Assembly: GCA_937875975.1 (NCBI GenBank) | Contig: CALEEU010000025.1 | Coordinates: 1 to 9,221 of the forward strand | Direction: 5' to 3' | Origin: an uncultured Opitutia bacterium | GTDB taxonomy: Bacteria; Verrucomicrobiota; Verrucomicrobiia; Opitutales; UBA953 | DNA length: 9,221 nucleotides | Shown here: one piece after another, positions 1 through 4,849 of the stretch | How positions within the stretch are numbered: the stretch's first letter is position 1 | Layout of the letters: each line of letters begins with the position of its first letter | Notes under the pieces: model-generated | Told to the model about the DNA's origin: nothing | The model's database searches: none | What the model saw: the letters and a program-made list of their open reading frames with translations, nothing else | Position numbers and translations under genes: made by a program

Positions 1-890
1 GTCTTGGGGTCGAAGGAGAAGCGCCAGGCATTACGAAGACCGGTGGCCCAGGTCTCGGTGCGGACGGTACCAGCCTCCAGAGAGCGGCCGCGGTGGGACG
101 TAGCCTTAAGGAAGGGGTTATCGGCCGGGACGGAGTAGAACGCTACCCCCTTGGAGTCGGTGATGACCGACGGATGGGGATTGGGGGCGGGGTTGCCGGG
201 CTTCTTATCGACATCAATCCGGAAGACTGCGGCGTGGAAGTCCTTGTTGATGAAGCCTCCGGTGTCGAAAGGGTCGCCACCGCCGCCGCCATCTCCGCAG
301 CTAATGTAAAGATAACCATCCGGTCCGAAGTGGAGGTCGCCGCCGTTGTGATTACCCGCCGGGTCGAGCTGGGAAATGAGGGCCTGCTCGGATTGGGGGT
401 CGACCGTGAAGGGCTGCACGCTCGAAAGCAGGAACCGGGAGATACGCTGGTGGAGCTTCCCTTCAATCCTAAGACTATAATAGACAAAGACTTGCTTATT
501 TTCAGCATATTTCGGGTGAACGGCGAAACCGAGGAAGCCGCTCTCCCCTTGGGCATCAAACTTTCCGTCCTTTGGGCTCAACTGGAAGACCTCGCGCTTA
601 ATGGGTTTGGAGGTGGAGAGACCGCTGATCATCTGAACCTTCCCACCGAGGAAATCGCCCCCCTTCTTCTTCTTATCGGCGGACTTGGCGGAGGAGGAAG
701 GGGCGGGGTCGCCCTTCTCGATGATGAAGACGACATCCTTGCTGCCAGGCAGCGGGGAGATCGCGACCGGGAGGCTGAACTTCATCTCCGGAAAGGCGGG
801 TTCCAGGGCGACGATCGTCTCATCAGCCATGGCGGGGGCAATGCCGAGGAAGGCGGACAGAGCGAGGGCGACGGACGGACGGAGTCTCAT
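1..890 (-). CDS. Secreted PQQ-dependent sugar dehydrogenase (glucose/sorbosone dehydrogenase family), C-terminus cut off
   Basis: The frame is open from ATG at 890 to the window edge, giving 296 visible residues and no stop, so the gene is truncated at its 3' end by the window. Residues 1-22 form a signal peptide (basic start, hydrophobic core, AMA/DE cleavage site), pointing to a periplasmic or exported protein. A lysine-rich low-complexity insert (about 65-77) follows. Family hallmarks come next: LGFAVHPKY near 120, NHNGGDLHFGPDGYLY at 180-195, GDGGGGGDP at 199-207 and GLRNAWRFSFDP at 284-295. In soluble glucose dehydrogenase the His before the GxLxFGPDG strand is the catalytic base; H181 occupies that place here. 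Such beta-propellers oxidise sugars or related alcohols with pyrroloquinoline quinone, but the substrate cannot be told from sequence. No Shine-Dalgarno is seen. It is divergent from the HU gene, 173 bases apart. The family call is firm; the enzyme specificity is unknown. Confidence 0.88.
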   Translation of the reverse strand, partial: MRLRPSVALALSAFLGIAPAMADETIVALEPAFPEMKFSLPVAISPLPGSKDVVFIIEKGDPAPSSSAKSADKKKKGGDFLGGKVQMISGLSTSKPIKREVFQLSPKDGKFDAQGESGFLGFAVHPKYAENKQVFVYYSLRIEGKLHQRISRFLLSSVQPFTVDPQSEQALISQLDPAGNHNGGDLHFGPDGYLYISCGDGGGGGDPFDTGGFINKDFHAAVFRIDVDKKPGNPAPNPHPSVITDSKGVAFYSVPADNPFLKATSHRGRSLEAGTVRTETWATGLRNAWRFSFDPK

Positions 891-1063
891 GGTATGGGGG
901 AGTTCGAGACACCTAAATCGAAAGGCGGACGCATGCAAAAGATTTTTTGCGGGAGACGGGGGGCTGAAGAAACCTGCACCCTGCCCTTATTTTTCGCTGG
1001 TTTTCAGCGTCCTCTTCGATACTTAATAGACCCGCATCACTGCACAACCAACCCATAACCAAC

Positions 1064-1351
1064 ATGTCCAAAGCCCTCACCAAGTCCCAAATCGCCAGCG
1101 CCATCGCCGAAAAAGCTGAAATCAGCAAGAAGCAGGCCGTCGCGATCCTCGAGATCATCGCTGGCCTCGCCTACAAGAACGCGAAGAACTCCTTCACGCT
1201 CCCCGGCCTCGGCAAGCTCGTCCTCGTGCACCGCAAGGCTCGCCTCGGTCGCAACCCTGCCACCGGCGAAACCATCCAGATCAAGGCTAAGAAGGTCGTG
1301 AAGTTCCGCGTGGCCAAGGCCGCCAAGGACGCGATCCTCGGCGCCAAGTAA
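1064..1351 (+). CDS. hup: HU-family nucleoid DNA-binding protein
   Basis: A 95-residue basic protein of normal HU length. An N-terminal helical dimerisation region (about 3-44) leads to the beta-arm with the family signature KARLGRNPATGETI at 58-71. P65 is the proline that intercalates at DNA kinks in HU and IHF. The tail is lysine-rich (KKVVKFRVAKAAKDAI). HU dimers bend and compact DNA with little sequence preference, in the nucleoid. The start ATG is preceded by 'ataaccaac' with no Shine-Dalgarno. A weak candidate promoter is TTTTCA (1001-1006), 17 bases, TAATAG (1024-1029), which would give a leader of about 28 bases. The gene is monocistronic: a strong terminator follows 20 bases after the stop. 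HU versus IHF-like cannot be separated with certainty, but HU fits best. Confidence 0.95.
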   Translation: MSKALTKSQIASAIAEKAEISKKQAVAILEIIAGLAYKNAKNSFTLPGLGKLVLVHRKARLGRNPATGETIQIKAKKVVKFRVAKAAKDAILGAK

Positions 1352-1371
1352 TCTCTCCCGAGATTCCCGCC

Positions 1372-1401
1372 AAAAGGCGCTCCGCAAGGAGCGCCTTTTT
1401 T
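1372..1401 (+). terminator. Intrinsic terminator of the HU gene
   Basis: A perfect GC-rich stem GGCGCTCC/GGAGCGCC (1376-1383 with 1388-1395) closes on a GCAA tetraloop. It is flanked by AAAA on the left and a run of six T on the right, 20 bases after the HU stop. The AAAA/TTTT flanks could let it act weakly in the other direction as well. Confidence 0.93.
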
Positions 1402-1496
1402 GTTGTCCGCGTTTTCGCATGGCGCGCGCTGCGCCGACAGGCACGGTTTTTCTTGCACGCGCCGACGCTCGCGGAATGAATGCATGTCCGCAATCC

Positions 1497-1580
1497 GCCC
1501 GGGTGGCGAAATGGCAGCCGCAGCGGACTCAAAATCCGCCGCCCTCTAAAGGCATGAAGGTTCGAGTCCTTTCCCGGGCA
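1497..1580 (+). tRNA. trnL: tRNA-Leu (anticodon CAA)
   Basis: This is an 84-base class II tRNA. The acceptor stem is GCCCGGG (1497-1503) with CCCGGGC (1573-1579), discriminator A1580. The D-arm reads TGGCGAAATGGCAG. The anticodon stem is GCGGA/TCCGC (1523-1527, 1535-1539) with loop CTCAAAA, placing anticodon CAA at 1530-1532, which reads UUG. A long variable arm closes by GCC/GGC, and the T-loop TTCGAGT sits on a GAAGG/CCTTT stem with one G-U pair. CCA is not encoded. A weak promoter candidate is TTGCAC (1453-1458), 17 bases, ATGAAT (1476-1481). Confidence 0.96.
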
Positions 1581-1594
1581 CTTGCGGCGACGAT

Positions 1595-1620
1595 CGTCGG
1601 AGGCGCCAACGCTTCCGACG
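1595..1620. terminator. Hairpin between tRNA-Leu and the convergent DUF4236 gene, possible terminator
   Basis: An 11-bp inverted repeat (1595-1605 with 1610-1620, one G-U or A-C pair depending on strand) has a 4-base loop CCAA. It lies 14 bases after the tRNA and 9 bases beyond the stop of the minus-strand gene. Position suggests a shared transcription end or tRNA 3' processing signal. There is no T-run on either strand, so classic intrinsic termination is unproven. Confidence 0.45.
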
Positions 1621-1629
1621 AAACCGCGT

Positions 1630-1893
1630 TCAACGCGCCCAGACGACGACGCCGGCGAGCGCGGATGACAGCATCAACGCGAAGACGAGCAACGAGGCGC
1701 AGCCGCGGTTCGCCAGACGTTCCTTATAAGAAAGTCCGCTCCCAGGAATCCCGACCGTACCATCGACGCGATCCTTGCGCACGTTGACCGTCGCGCCGGG
1801 ACGACCCGCCGACAACGAGGTACCGGTCTTCGAGAGATTGATCCGGAAGAATTTCCCGAGCGGGATTGATTTACGGAAACGGAAGAAACCCAT
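1630..1893 (-). CDS. DUF4236 domain protein with C-terminal membrane helix
   Basis: An 87-residue protein. Its N-terminus MGFFRFRKSIPLGKFFRINLSKTG, the GRPGATVNV strand (about 30-38) and GTVGIPGSGLSY (about 46-57) are the hallmarks of DUF4236, a short beta-rich domain of unknown function found in many bacteria. The family begins with MGFRFRKS, so ATG at 1893 is chosen over an in-frame GTG at 1902. A hydrophobic helix near the C-terminus (about 64-85, CASLLVFALMLSSALAGVVV) should anchor it in the inner membrane. It is convergent with tRNA-Leu. No promoter or ribosome binding site stands out. The family call is good; the function is unknown. Confidence 0.8.
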   Translation of the reverse strand: MGFFRFRKSIPLGKFFRINLSKTGTSLSAGRPGATVNVRKDRVDGTVGIPGSGLSYKERLANRGCASLLVFALMLSSALAGVVVWAR

Positions 1894-2202
1894 CGACGTC
1901 ACGCTAGGGGCCTCTCCGCCGGCCGCAAGCCCCGGCCGACCCGGCCGGAACCGGGGGTTTCTTATGACACTCTAACCACGACGGCGGACTTGCAATCTCC
2001 GGGCCGGCCGACCAGAGTGACGTCAGTTCATTATCAGACGCATTACGAGCAGGACGGGCGAAAGCCGAACCTGCACCAACCGAGCCCAACAGGGCCGCGG
2101 TGGTTATCGGAGCCGAAAGGCGCCGAGATGAGAGCCGAAAGGCTAAAACCCCGATCCCTCGTGGATTGATCGTGATGCGCGCCTCTTTCACCGCCGCCCA
2201 CC
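1894..2202. other. Intergenic stretch of about 300 bases, no convincing gene
   Basis: The left part (1927-1958) is very GC-rich and self-complementary: CCGGCCG and CGGCCGG around a 3-base loop, and CCCCGG with CCGGGG further out. The right part holds the GAAA-capped hairpins described separately. A minus-strand frame of 95 residues (1904-2191) spans most of it. That frame shows no recognisable domain, would start 11 bases from the plus-strand gene at 2203, and is judged spurious. Confidence 0.5.
2049..2144 (+). ncRNA. Candidate structured RNA or leader with three GAAA-tetraloop hairpins
   Basis: Three small hairpins with GAAA loops lie within 96 bases. The first is GGC/GCC (2057-2066), extended by GCAGG/CCTGC (2049-2053, 2070-2074) across a 3x3 internal loop. 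The second is CGG-A-GCC-GAAA-GGC-G-CCG (2108-2125). The third is AGCC-GAAA-GGCT (2133-2144). The sequence GAGCCGAAAGGC occurs twice, at 2110-2121 and 2132-2143. GNRA loops arise only if the plus strand is transcribed, which would make this a leader of the gene at 2203 or a separate small RNA. It matches no RNA family I recognise, and transcription is not shown. Confidence 0.25.
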
Positions 2203-2433
2203 ATGATCAACACCAACGATACCACCGCCCGCCCGCCCGCCTCCAAGCTGTCCATCCGTGTCAGCGAGGATAACCGCCGCCACCATCTCTGGAACAACAA
2301 CGGGACCTGGTGGTTGCACTACACCGAGCACCTCGCGGACTTCACCAAGCGCCGCGTCCGCCGCTCGCTCCGCACGCACGACCTCGAGCTGGCCATCCGC
2401 CGGCGCGACGAATGGCTGCAGACGGCGGCCTGA
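2203..2433 (+). CDS. Small protein resembling the N-terminal arm segment of tyrosine integrases
   Basis: A 76-residue basic protein. Residues 27-48 (HHLWNNNGTWWLHYTEHL) followed by KRRVRRSLRTHDLELAIRRRDEWL (about 49-72) resemble the first strands and helix of phage-type tyrosine recombinases, where a YxRNGxWW-like strand leads to RRSLxTxDLxxAxRRR. No core-binding or catalytic domain follows: the stop is in frame immediately afterwards. It could be a free-standing DNA-binding protein, an integrase remnant, or an excisionase-like factor. The ATG is preceded by 'ccgcccacc', the same context as the third amt gene, which supports the start. Its TGA stop abuts the stop of the convergent outer-membrane gene with no gap. 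Similarity is judged from pattern only. Confidence 0.6.
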   Translation: MINTNDTTARPPASKLSIRVSEDNRRHHLWNNNGTWWLHYTEHLADFTKRRVRRSLRTHDLELAIRRRDEWLQTAA

Positions 2434-3333
2434 TCAGAAGCGGGCGCCGACGCGCGCGGCCAGACCCCACTGGGCGCCAGGCTGGAATGCTCCCTGCGTC
2501 TCGCCGTCATGCTTGAAGCTGTGCCGCGCATAGGCGACCCATTCGGCAGATCCGCGCACGAACCATGTGCCGGACTTTTCCAGGAACTGCGTCACGCCGA
2601 TACGAATCGGGACTTCGCCGATGGCGACCGCCCGCGAACCGTAGCTGCCATCGGTGAGCGCGAAGCTCAGCGTTTCGTAGGCGACCGTAAGGTCGACCGT
2701 GGTCGCGCGGTCTTCGGTCAGGAATCCACGGACGATGATGCCATTCTGCAGACCGGTGGCGCGCAGCTCGACCTCGGCGTATTGGCACGGACGCCAAGTG
2801 GCCTTGATATAAGGGATAGGCAGGATGGAGGCCTCGAAGCGATCCTCCAACAGCACGCCGAGCGCGACATCGGTCTCGGCATCGGGGCGCCAGCGCGTCG
2901 CGACGCCCAGTCCCCAGCGATGTGAACTCCCGAGACTTACGCCCTCTTCGGCTGCGAACTCCAGGGCGTAGATCAACTGGACGCCGTATTTCTGATTCCA
3001 ATCCCACTGACGGAAACCTGTGACCATGACGTCAGTCGTGTTACCATAAGAACGATCGGACCCGGCGATCGCGCCGCTGAAACGGTGGGTGTACTGATAC
3101 CACTCGAGATCGATCGCCCGGTCGGGCGTCTGATAGATCAGCTCGGCGCCCGTCCGGGAACGGCCGAACTCGCCGGTGACGCCACCAGAATGACTGACGA
3201 CATCAGATCCACGATATTGGTAATCCGCGGCGACCACCCAGTTCTTGGCCGAGGCTGGTTCTGCTGCCAATAGTTGTGCGGAAAATAATGCACAAAATAA
3301 GACACTATGCTCAACTTTAAGCAGGCATTTCAT
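2434..3333 (-). CDS. Outer-membrane beta-barrel protein
   Basis: A 299-residue protein from ATG at 3333. The start is chosen because it gives a good signal peptide (residues 1-24, hydrophobic VLFCALFSAQLLAA, cleavage before EPASA); an in-frame TTG at 3372 would add 13 unlikely residues. The mature part is a series of alternating amphipathic strands rich in aromatic and Gly residues (for example NWVVAADYQYRGSD, AIDLEWYQYTHRFSG, TDVMVTGFRQWDW, WGLGVATRWRP, TWFVRGSAEWVAYARH). It ends in WGLAARVGARF, with the terminal Phe of an outer-membrane insertion signal. The size suggests about 12-14 strands. The closest description is a DUF6268-like or general porin-like barrel; the ligand is unknown. It is divergent from the first amt gene, 95 bases between start codons, with overlapping promoters, so a role in solute entry under nitrogen-replete conditions is possible but only inferred. 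Confidence 0.75.
   Translation of the reverse strand: MKCLLKVEHSVLFCALFSAQLLAAEPASAKNWVVAADYQYRGSDVVSHSGGVTGEFGRSRTGAELIYQTPDRAIDLEWYQYTHRFSGAIAGSDRSYGNTTDVMVTGFRQWDWNQKYGVQLIYALEFAAEEGVSLGSSHRWGLGVATRWRPDAETDVALGVLLEDRFEASILPIPYIKATWRPCQYAEVELRATGLQNGIIVRGFLTEDRATTVDLTVAYETLSFALTDGSYGSRAVAIGEVPIRIGVTQFLEKSGTWFVRGSAEWVAYARHSFKHDGETQGAFQPGAQWGLAARVGARF
3274..3295. promoter_or_regulatory. Inverted repeat TTGTGC-N10-GCACAA, candidate activator site
   Basis: A perfect 6-bp inverted repeat with an A-rich centre lies in the signal-peptide codons of the outer-membrane gene, about 105-125 bases upstream of the first sigma-54 promoter. That is the usual distance for an enhancer-binding protein. The half-sites point opposite to the classic NtrC box (GCAC...GTGC), and no copy lies before the other two amt genes, so this is tentative. 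Confidence 0.25.
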
Positions 3334-3392
3334 GGTTAAAAACAAATCTACCCTGAAATCCTCCGAAGGCAAGCGAGTTGCCCGCGGTGATG

Positions 3393-3421
3393 ATTATATG
3401 GCACGCATTTTGCTTAATAAA
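3393..3421 (-). promoter_or_regulatory. Candidate housekeeping promoter of the outer-membrane protein gene
   Basis: On the minus strand, TATAAT (3398 to 3393) is a perfect -10. A weaker -35, TTTATT (3421 to 3416), lies exactly 17 bases upstream. Transcription would start near 3386, giving a leader of about 52 bases before ATG 3333. Its spacer coincides with the sigma-54 promoter of the first amt gene on the opposite strand. Confidence 0.5.
3399..3414 (+). promoter_or_regulatory. Sigma-54 (RpoN) promoter of the first amt gene
   Basis: TGGCACG-CATT-TTGCT matches the -24/-12 consensus TGGCACG-N4-TTGCW at every defined position, with GG (3400-3401) and GC (3412-3413) separated by exactly 10 bases. 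The predicted start of transcription is about 3425, only 4 bases before ATG 3429. Sigma-54 promoters need an ATP-driven enhancer-binding activator, typically NtrC for ammonium genes. Confidence 0.92.
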
Positions 3422-3428
3422 TCGCATT

Positions 3429-4709
3429 ATGCTTATTTCTGCCACCTCTGCTCCTTCCACCGGTGACAATGTCTGGGTTCTCGTGAGCACGGCGCTCGTT
3501 CTCATGATGTGCATCCCAGGCCTGTTCCTCTTCTATGGAGGCTTGGTCCGCAGCAAGAACGTGCTCTCGATCGCCGCCCAATGCCTGGCCCTGACCGCGA
3601 TGGGAGTCCTGATGTGGTGGGGCTTCGGCTACAGCCTCGTCTTCGGTAAGAGCTACGCTGGCAGCCTCGCCGGACACATCTTCGGTGGCGGCGAGCATTT
3701 CGGTTTCGCCGGCCTCGGTTTCACGCCCGACGCGGCCTACGCACCTGGTATCTCCTCGGGCACGTTCGCCCTTTTCCAAGCCATGTTCGCGGCCATCACG
3801 CCAGCCCTCATCATCGGCGCCGTCGCCGAGCGCATGAAGTTTTCCGCGGTCATGCTCTTCTCCTTCCTTTGGACGATTCTCGTCTATTACCCCATCGCGC
3901 ACGCCGTCTGGGGCGCCACCGGACACTTCTCGGGCATCGCTAACGCCGACGCCGCCTTCAAGGCCGCGGACTTCGCCGGCGGCATCGTGGTCCACATGAC
4001 CTCGGGCTGGTCCGCCCTGCTCCTCTGCATCCTCGTCGGCCCGCGCGCGGGTTTCGGCAAGCGCCCGATGGCCCCGCACAGCATGGTGCTTTGTGTCATC
4101 GGCACGGGCCTGCTCTGGGCCGGCTGGTATGGCTTCAACGCGGGTTCGGCCCTAGCGGCCGATGGCATCGCCCTCCAAGCCTTCATGACGACCACGCTCG
4201 GCGCCGCCACGGCCACCCTCGCTTGGGCGGTCGTCGAAAAACTGCATCGCGGTAAGATCTCCGTGCTCGGGCTCTGCTCCGGCGCCATCGCCGGCCTCGC
4301 CACCGTCACTAACGCGGCTGGCTTCGTCTCCGGCGGCTCCGCCCTGCTCATCGGCCTGCTCGCCGGCACGATCTCTTACTGGGCCTGCTCGGTGCTCAAG
4401 CCGAAGTTCGGCTACGATGATGCGCTGGATACGTTCGGCGTGCATGGCGTAGGCGGCACCATTGGTGCGCTGGCGACCGCCCTCCTCATGAACGCTCAGG
4501 TGAATCCGACCGGCGGCGCGCTGATTTCAAAAGGCCTGCTCAAAGGACAGCTCACCGCCATGCTGCTTTGCATCGTGGTTTCACTCATCATGACCTGGAT
4601 CATCGCAAAGATTGTCGCGGCGACCATTGGCCTGCGTGCTACGGAAGAAGGTGAAGCGCAGGGCCTCGATATCTCGGACCACGGCGAAGAAGGCTATAAC
4701 CACCATTAA
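3429..4709 (+). CDS. amtB: Ammonium transporter, AmtB type (first copy, no signal peptide)
   Basis: A 426-residue inner-membrane ammonium channel of the Amt/Rh family with about 11 membrane helices. The pore residues are intact: Phe gate F116/F120 (FQAMF), W161, D181 (DFAGG), twin histidines H189 (VVH) and H339 (FGVHG), and W233/F236/S240 (GWYGFNAGS). The H189-H339 distance of 150 equals that in E. coli AmtB. The C-terminal tail GLDISDHGEEGYN resembles the AmtB tail that contacts GlnK, so PII control is likely. The start is ATG 3429 because the sigma-54 promoter lies just upstream; earlier in-frame TTG 3378 and ATG 3390 precede the predicted transcription start. The N-terminus MLISATSAPSTGDN has no signal peptide, unlike the next two copies. 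No Shine-Dalgarno is possible in a 4-base leader. A weak hairpin and T-run follow. It is closely related to the third copy. Confidence 0.94.
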   Translation: MLISATSAPSTGDNVWVLVSTALVLMMCIPGLFLFYGGLVRSKNVLSIAAQCLALTAMGVLMWWGFGYSLVFGKSYAGSLAGHIFGGGEHFGFAGLGFTPDAAYAPGISSGTFALFQAMFAAITPALIIGAVAERMKFSAVMLFSFLWTILVYYPIAHAVWGATGHFSGIANADAAFKAADFAGGIVVHMTSGWSALLLCILVGPRAGFGKRPMAPHSMVLCVIGTGLLWAGWYGFNAGSALAADGIALQAFMTTTLGAATATLAWAVVEKLHRGKISVLGLCSGAIAGLATVTNAAGFVSGGSALLIGLLAGTISYWACSVLKPKFGYDDALDTFGVHGVGGTIGALATALLMNAQVNPTGGALISKGLLKGQLTAMLLCIVVSLIMTWIIAKIVAATIGLRATEEGEAQGLDISDHGEEGYNHH

Positions 4710-4724
4710 GCCCGTTTTCGGGGC

Positions 4725-4749
4725 CAGCGCATGCACGGCTGCTTTTTTT
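4725..4749 (+). terminator. Possible weak terminator after the first amt gene
   Basis: A short CAGC/GCTG stem (4725-4728 with 4738-4741) is followed within a base by seven T (4743-4749). The stem is only 4 bp with a 9-base loop, much weaker than the terminators after the other two amt genes, so some read-through into the second copy is plausible. Confidence 0.35.
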
Positions 4750-4790
4750 CCAGCAGGTCTGCGGGCGGCTAAAGTTGTTTTTTGATCACT

Positions 4791-4809
4791 TTCGAGTCAT
4801 CGGCTCGAA
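4791..4809. repeat. Inverted repeat TTCGAG-N7-CTCGAA just upstream of the second sigma-54 promoter
   Basis: A perfect 6-bp inverted repeat with a 7-base spacer ends 10 bases before the -24 element of the second amt promoter. It could be a protein-binding site or a small hairpin. No equivalent is found before the other two copies, so a copy-specific role or chance are both possible. Confidence 0.35.
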
Positions 4810-4819
4810 TGGGGGTGGT

Positions 4820-4835
4820 TGGCACGGGGGTTGCG
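4820..4835 (+). promoter_or_regulatory. Sigma-54 (RpoN) promoter of the second amt gene
   Basis: TGGCACG-GGGG-TTGCG carries GG (4821-4822) and GC (4833-4834) with the required 10-base gap; only the last base departs from consensus. The predicted transcription start is about 4846, 4 bases before ATG 4850. The distance from GG to ATG, 29 bases, is identical to the first copy. Confidence 0.9.
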
Positions 4836-4849
4836 TAAGGGCATTCGCC

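Noticed and set aside
93..1058. Open plus-strand frame of 321 codons at the left end
   Set aside because: It lies opposite the sugar dehydrogenase gene, whose minus-strand translation carries clear family motifs and a signal peptide. The plus-strand product has no recognisable domain and also runs into the HU promoter region.
1438..1456. GGCACG followed by TTGCAC upstream of tRNA-Leu, resembling a sigma-54 promoter
   Set aside because: The gap between GG and GC is 13 bases, not the required 10.
1561..1580. The 3' end of tRNA-Leu as an integration site
   Set aside because: I found no second copy of this 3' end elsewhere in the window, so no element boundary can be supported here.
1950..2000. 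tRNA-like string on the minus strand (GTGGTTAGAGTG ... GGTTC)
   Set aside because: No acceptor, anticodon or T stem can be formed around it.
2018..2025. Palindrome TGACGTCA, also present at 3027-3034
   Set aside because: The second copy lies within coding sequence and the sites have no consistent position relative to genes, so chance is the simplest explanation.
1904..2191. Minus-strand frame of 95 codons in the intergenic stretch
   Set aside because: There is no domain, no ribosome binding site, and its start would be 11 bases from the divergent gene at 2203. Composition looks like translated non-coding DNA.
3378..3428. In-frame upstream starts for the first amt gene (TTG 3378, ATG 3390), which would add a signal-peptide-like segment
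   Set aside because: The sigma-54 promoter at 3399-3414 lies within this segment, and its transcript would begin near 3425. The extra segment also lacks a basic N-terminus. The same logic rejects TTG 4775 and TTG 6342.
4670..4820. NtrC-type boxes upstream of the second and third amt promoters
   Set aside because: I searched by eye for GCAC...GTGC dyads at the usual distances and found none convincing.
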